Source: Cytobacillus sp. NCCP-133
GTDB taxonomy: Bacteria > Bacillota > Bacilli > Bacillales > Cytobacillaceae
Reading direction: 5' to 3'
Assembly (NCBI RefSeq): GCF_026011715.1
Contig: NZ_BRVM01000002.1
Location: forward strand, 270,996 to 334,995
Length of the DNA: 64,000 nt
Below the pieces are notes generated by a model. That model saw nothing but the letters and a program-made list of their open reading frames with translations, searched no databases and had not been told where the DNA came from. This document shows, in pieces, positions 62,061 to 64,000 of this stretch (positions are counted from its first letter, which is position 1; each line of letters starts with the position of its first letter). A program made the position numbers and the translations under genes.

Positions 62061-62396
62061 TTAAAACTCTCCTTCAAATGGGGTGAAAGGAATATTAAGC
62101 CTATTTTCTACAGCTCTTAGTCTTTGATTTAATCTGTTGAGCCTTCGTGTGTGCCGGTCAACAGTCTGATTTAGCATTCGTACTTGATCGGTTAAGTTAG
62201 TTAGCTGCCTGTTTAAACGTGTAATTTCTCTCGATTGGTCCTGATTTTGCCTCTCCAGAGCCGTTACCCTTCTTTCAAGCTGAGTCGGCTGTCTGTCAGA
62301 ATCATATTGTTCAAATTGTTCAAATTGCTGAAACTCCGGTGTGAAGTGGCCTGAAGGCTGAGGAAGATAACCTTGATAATAGCCATATGGATACAT
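62061..62396 (-). CDS. Coiled-coil protein with Tyr/Gln-rich N-terminus
   Basis: The 111-residue protein has a Tyr/Gly/Pro/Gln-rich start ([29 protein letters not shown]) and then a leucine/asparagine-based coiled coil ([60 protein letters not shown]). It ends in a short hydrophobic tail. The composition resembles spore-coat or exosporium structural proteins, but I cannot assign a family. ATG 62396 follows AAAAGGAG. Single gene. Confidence 0.7.
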   Translation of the reverse strand: MYPYGYYQGYLPQPSGHFTPEFQQFEQFEQYDSDRQPTQLERRVTALERQNQDQSREITRLNRQLTNLTDQVRMLNQTVDRHTRRLNRLNQRLRAVENRLNIPFTPFEGEF

Positions 62397-62511
62397 TGGG
62401 CATTCTCCTTTTTTTACAAAATGCTAAAGCTCCATATAAACTATGCAAAAATGGGCGGAGAGGCACGGCAAAAGCCCATTCTGAATTTTGCTGCCCATTT
62501 ATTTTTAAATA

Positions 62512-63696
62512 TTAAAAAATGTGCAGAATATCTGTAGTATCTTGTTCACCTTTGGCTAATTTTGTAAAATAACCGGCTAATGAAACCTCTAGCATTAATC
62601 TTTTATTATTATCTTTAATAAAGTCTCTGCCTAGAAACTCTTCTAGTTTCTCAAGACGATGGTATAACGTTTGCCGAACAATAAATAATCGGCTAGCTGC
62701 TTCTTTCTTATTCCCTAAACATTGTAAATAGATATATAAAGTGAAAAGCAAGTTACTGTCATTTTTTCGGTCATACTCAATGAGGGGCATTAGATACTCG
62801 TAAATCCAATTTAGTAAATCGTTTTCCTCGATTGAGGTCAGGAGTTTTTCAGAATGAAGTTCTTCGTAAATTACAGAGTCACTGCTCTTAAAATTGCGAG
62901 TATAGTCAAGAGCTTTTTTTAATGTAGTGATACTTGATTGGATTAATGCCATACTTCGGACCTGTGCGCCTAAAATAAATTTATAATTATTAGATGGTGT
63001 CTGTATAGTACTGACAACCCGGTTTTTGAAGGTTAATATGTTTGGTGATTCATCAAACCAGAGAATTAATTTACCTGGGATATCACTTAAATAACTATGA
63101 ATAAACGATAACTGATTTTTCTTTGCTTTTGAGTATAAATAAGCCATATCCATTTTAAAATTACCCAAAACAAGTGCGGAGTAAACAGGTGAATCTGCAT
63201 GGTGTTTGAACAACTCTTTCTTTGTTTCTTCCAATTGTTCATAATCTGATCCATTCCATAAACTTTGCAGGCAAAAAAGGAATTGCTTTTCAGGAGTTGG
63301 GAAGTGCAGTAAATCATACACTTTCATGGTTATATCTATAAATCGGACTTGTCTTTCAAACACGATAATTGGAAAACCAGCATCTTCTGCCATATGGATA
63401 ATCGCCTCAGGTAAGTTATCTATGTATGTGTGCAGTTCGATGCAAATACCGGCTGCTTGCCTAAGAATCAATTCTTTTACGAATTTTACCCCTGTTTCAG
63501 GATGCTGTGACCAGCCGATGCCGGTTGTCAAAATCAATTCTCCTCCATTTATCAACGTTCCAACTTCAGTTACTTCCAAAATATGTGCCCATTTCACCTT
63601 GCGGTTTATTCCTTTTTTTCCTGCAAGAACTTTATAACCATTAAAACAAGTAAAGTTAAATAATTCTGAAATAGTCAAGGTGTGATTTGATGGCAA
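62512..63696 (-). CDS. PucR-family transcriptional regulator
   Basis: The 394-residue protein has an N-terminal PucR domain (about residues 8-125: GINRKVKWAHILEVTEVGTLINGGELILTTGIGW in pieces). A middle region shows no clear domain, and the C-terminal HTH_30 has NKKEAASRLFIVRQTLYHRLEKLEEFLGRDF. PucR-type proteins often control purine, amino-acid or carbon catabolic genes. Its target is probably outside the window on the right. The start is TTG 63696 behind AAAGGAGG. Confidence 0.9.
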   Translation of the reverse strand: MPSNHTLTISELFNFTCFNGYKVLAGKKGINRKVKWAHILEVTEVGTLINGGELILTTGIGWSQHPETGVKFVKELILRQAAGICIELHTYIDNLPEAIIHMAEDAGFPIIVFERQVRFIDITMKVYDLLHFPTPEKQFLFCLQSLWNGSDYEQLEETKKELFKHHADSPVYSALVLGNFKMDMAYLYSKAKKNQLSFIHSYLSDIPGKLILWFDESPNILTFKNRVVSTIQTPSNNYKFILGAQVRSMALIQSSITTLKKALDYTRNFKSSDSVIYEELHSEKLLTSIEENDLLNWIYEYLMPLIEYDRKNDSNLLFTLYIYLQCLGNKKEAASRLFIVRQTLYHRLEKLEEFLGRDFIKDNNKRLMLEVSLAGYFTKLAKGEQDTTDILHIF

Positions 63697-64000
63697 GACG
63701 TTTTCCTCCTTTGGACACTTTGTAAAATCAATTAACTTAATTATATATAAGTTGTCTAATGAGTCAGAATGGATTTCATATTAAAATTAATATTATAAAT
63801 ATTCTGTATTTAATTTTAGCAAAATTTTAGGTAAGAGTGAGAGAAAAGTAGTTAAGGAAGGACAATTCATGAAGTGAATTTCTGTAAAAAGATATTACGG
63901 TAAAAGGGAAAGAAGTAGCTATGATTATAAAGGAGCATTCCTGTTAGAAGGATTTTCGGGGACTTGAACAAAAAAGAGCCCTCTTGGTATGATACGGGGT
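63697..64000. other. Intergenic region at the right edge
   Basis: AT-rich, no supported gene. The last bases (AAAAAAGAGCCCTCTT) could be part of a terminator of a minus-strand gene beyond the window; this cannot be decided here. Confidence 0.35.

Overview
The window is a low-GC, spore-forming member of the Bacillaceae. Gene order and protein sequence resemble the oppABCDF-yjbC-spx-mecA-coiA-pepF-yjb*-fabI-cotO-cotZ-yjcA-spoVIF-yjcD-yjcFGH block of Bacillus subtilis. Repeat content and some gene replacements suggest a Cytobacillus/Mesobacillus-like relative rather than B. subtilis itself (inference). AGGAGG-type ribosome binding sites, many TTG/GTG starts, spore genes (cotO, cotZ, spoVIF, SpoVA proteins, an alpha/beta SASP) and one tRNA-Val(GAC) support this.

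Layout. 0.7-6.3 kb: the complete oligopeptide permease operon oppABCDF. 6.7-8.2 kb: a secreted DUF4015-type putative glycosidase and a small membrane protein. 8.8-14.6 kb: yjbC, spxA, mecA, coiA and pepF (competence, proteolysis, disulfide stress). 14.6-24.5 kb: the yjb block, with spxH coupled to a truncated globin, the transglycosylase yjbJ, the CYTH protein yjbK, yjbL, the (p)ppGpp synthetase yjbM, NAD kinase, a pseudouridine synthase, prpE and mgtE. A 143-bp tandem repeat array sits directly in front of yjbL. 24.5-29.4 kb: a CPA2 antiporter, fabI with a FapR operator, and the coat genes cotO and cotZ plus yjcA; the thiamine genes that separate yjbQ from fabI in B. subtilis are absent. 29.5-33.2 kb: an inserted YhcN-SpoVAC-SpoVAD-SpoVAEb-DUF1657-DUF421 operon resembling the spoVA2mob heat-resistance operon. 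33.3-39.6 kb: a YjcZ-type peptide, spoVIF, the helicase yjcD, yjcF, yjcG and yjcH. 39.9-43.6 kb: a TAXI-type TRAP transporter operon. 43.7-47.3 kb: a small WYL-like protein, a YczE-type membrane protein, a SurA-like lipoprotein, tRNA-Val and proline dehydrogenase. 47.7-48.2 kb: a four-helix putative diheme membrane protein. 48.5-52.8 kb: RpiR regulator, YjiH-type transporter, GNAT and N-succinylamino acid racemase, a likely D- to L-amino acid salvage cluster. 53-55.1 kb: heme A synthase, a short gene interrupted by two TGA codons, and small spore-type genes. 55.4-58.4 kb: ammonium transporter, GlnD-like nucleotidyltransferase and DnaQ-like exonuclease behind two TnrA/GlnR boxes. 58.6-62.0 kb: a TetR-controlled ABC exporter. 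62-63.7 kb: a coiled-coil protein and a PucR regulator.

The most unusual points are: (1) a compact transcription unit at 54.2 kb with promoter, dyad operator, RBS and terminator whose open frame contains two TGA codons at positions where Trp fits; (2) a DUF1657-like gene in the spoVA operon interrupted by TAG where Gln is expected; (3) an exact 143-bp tandem repeat array upstream of yjbL, with a diverged relative at 47.6 kb; (4) a minimal membrane protein with two H-x13-H heme-type helices; (5) a cysteine/histidine N-terminal module shared by CoiA and the YjcD helicase; (6) an AmtB operon in which a GlnD-like nucleotidyltransferase occupies the place usually held by PII. Several degenerate mobile-type repeat families lie in the intergenic regions.
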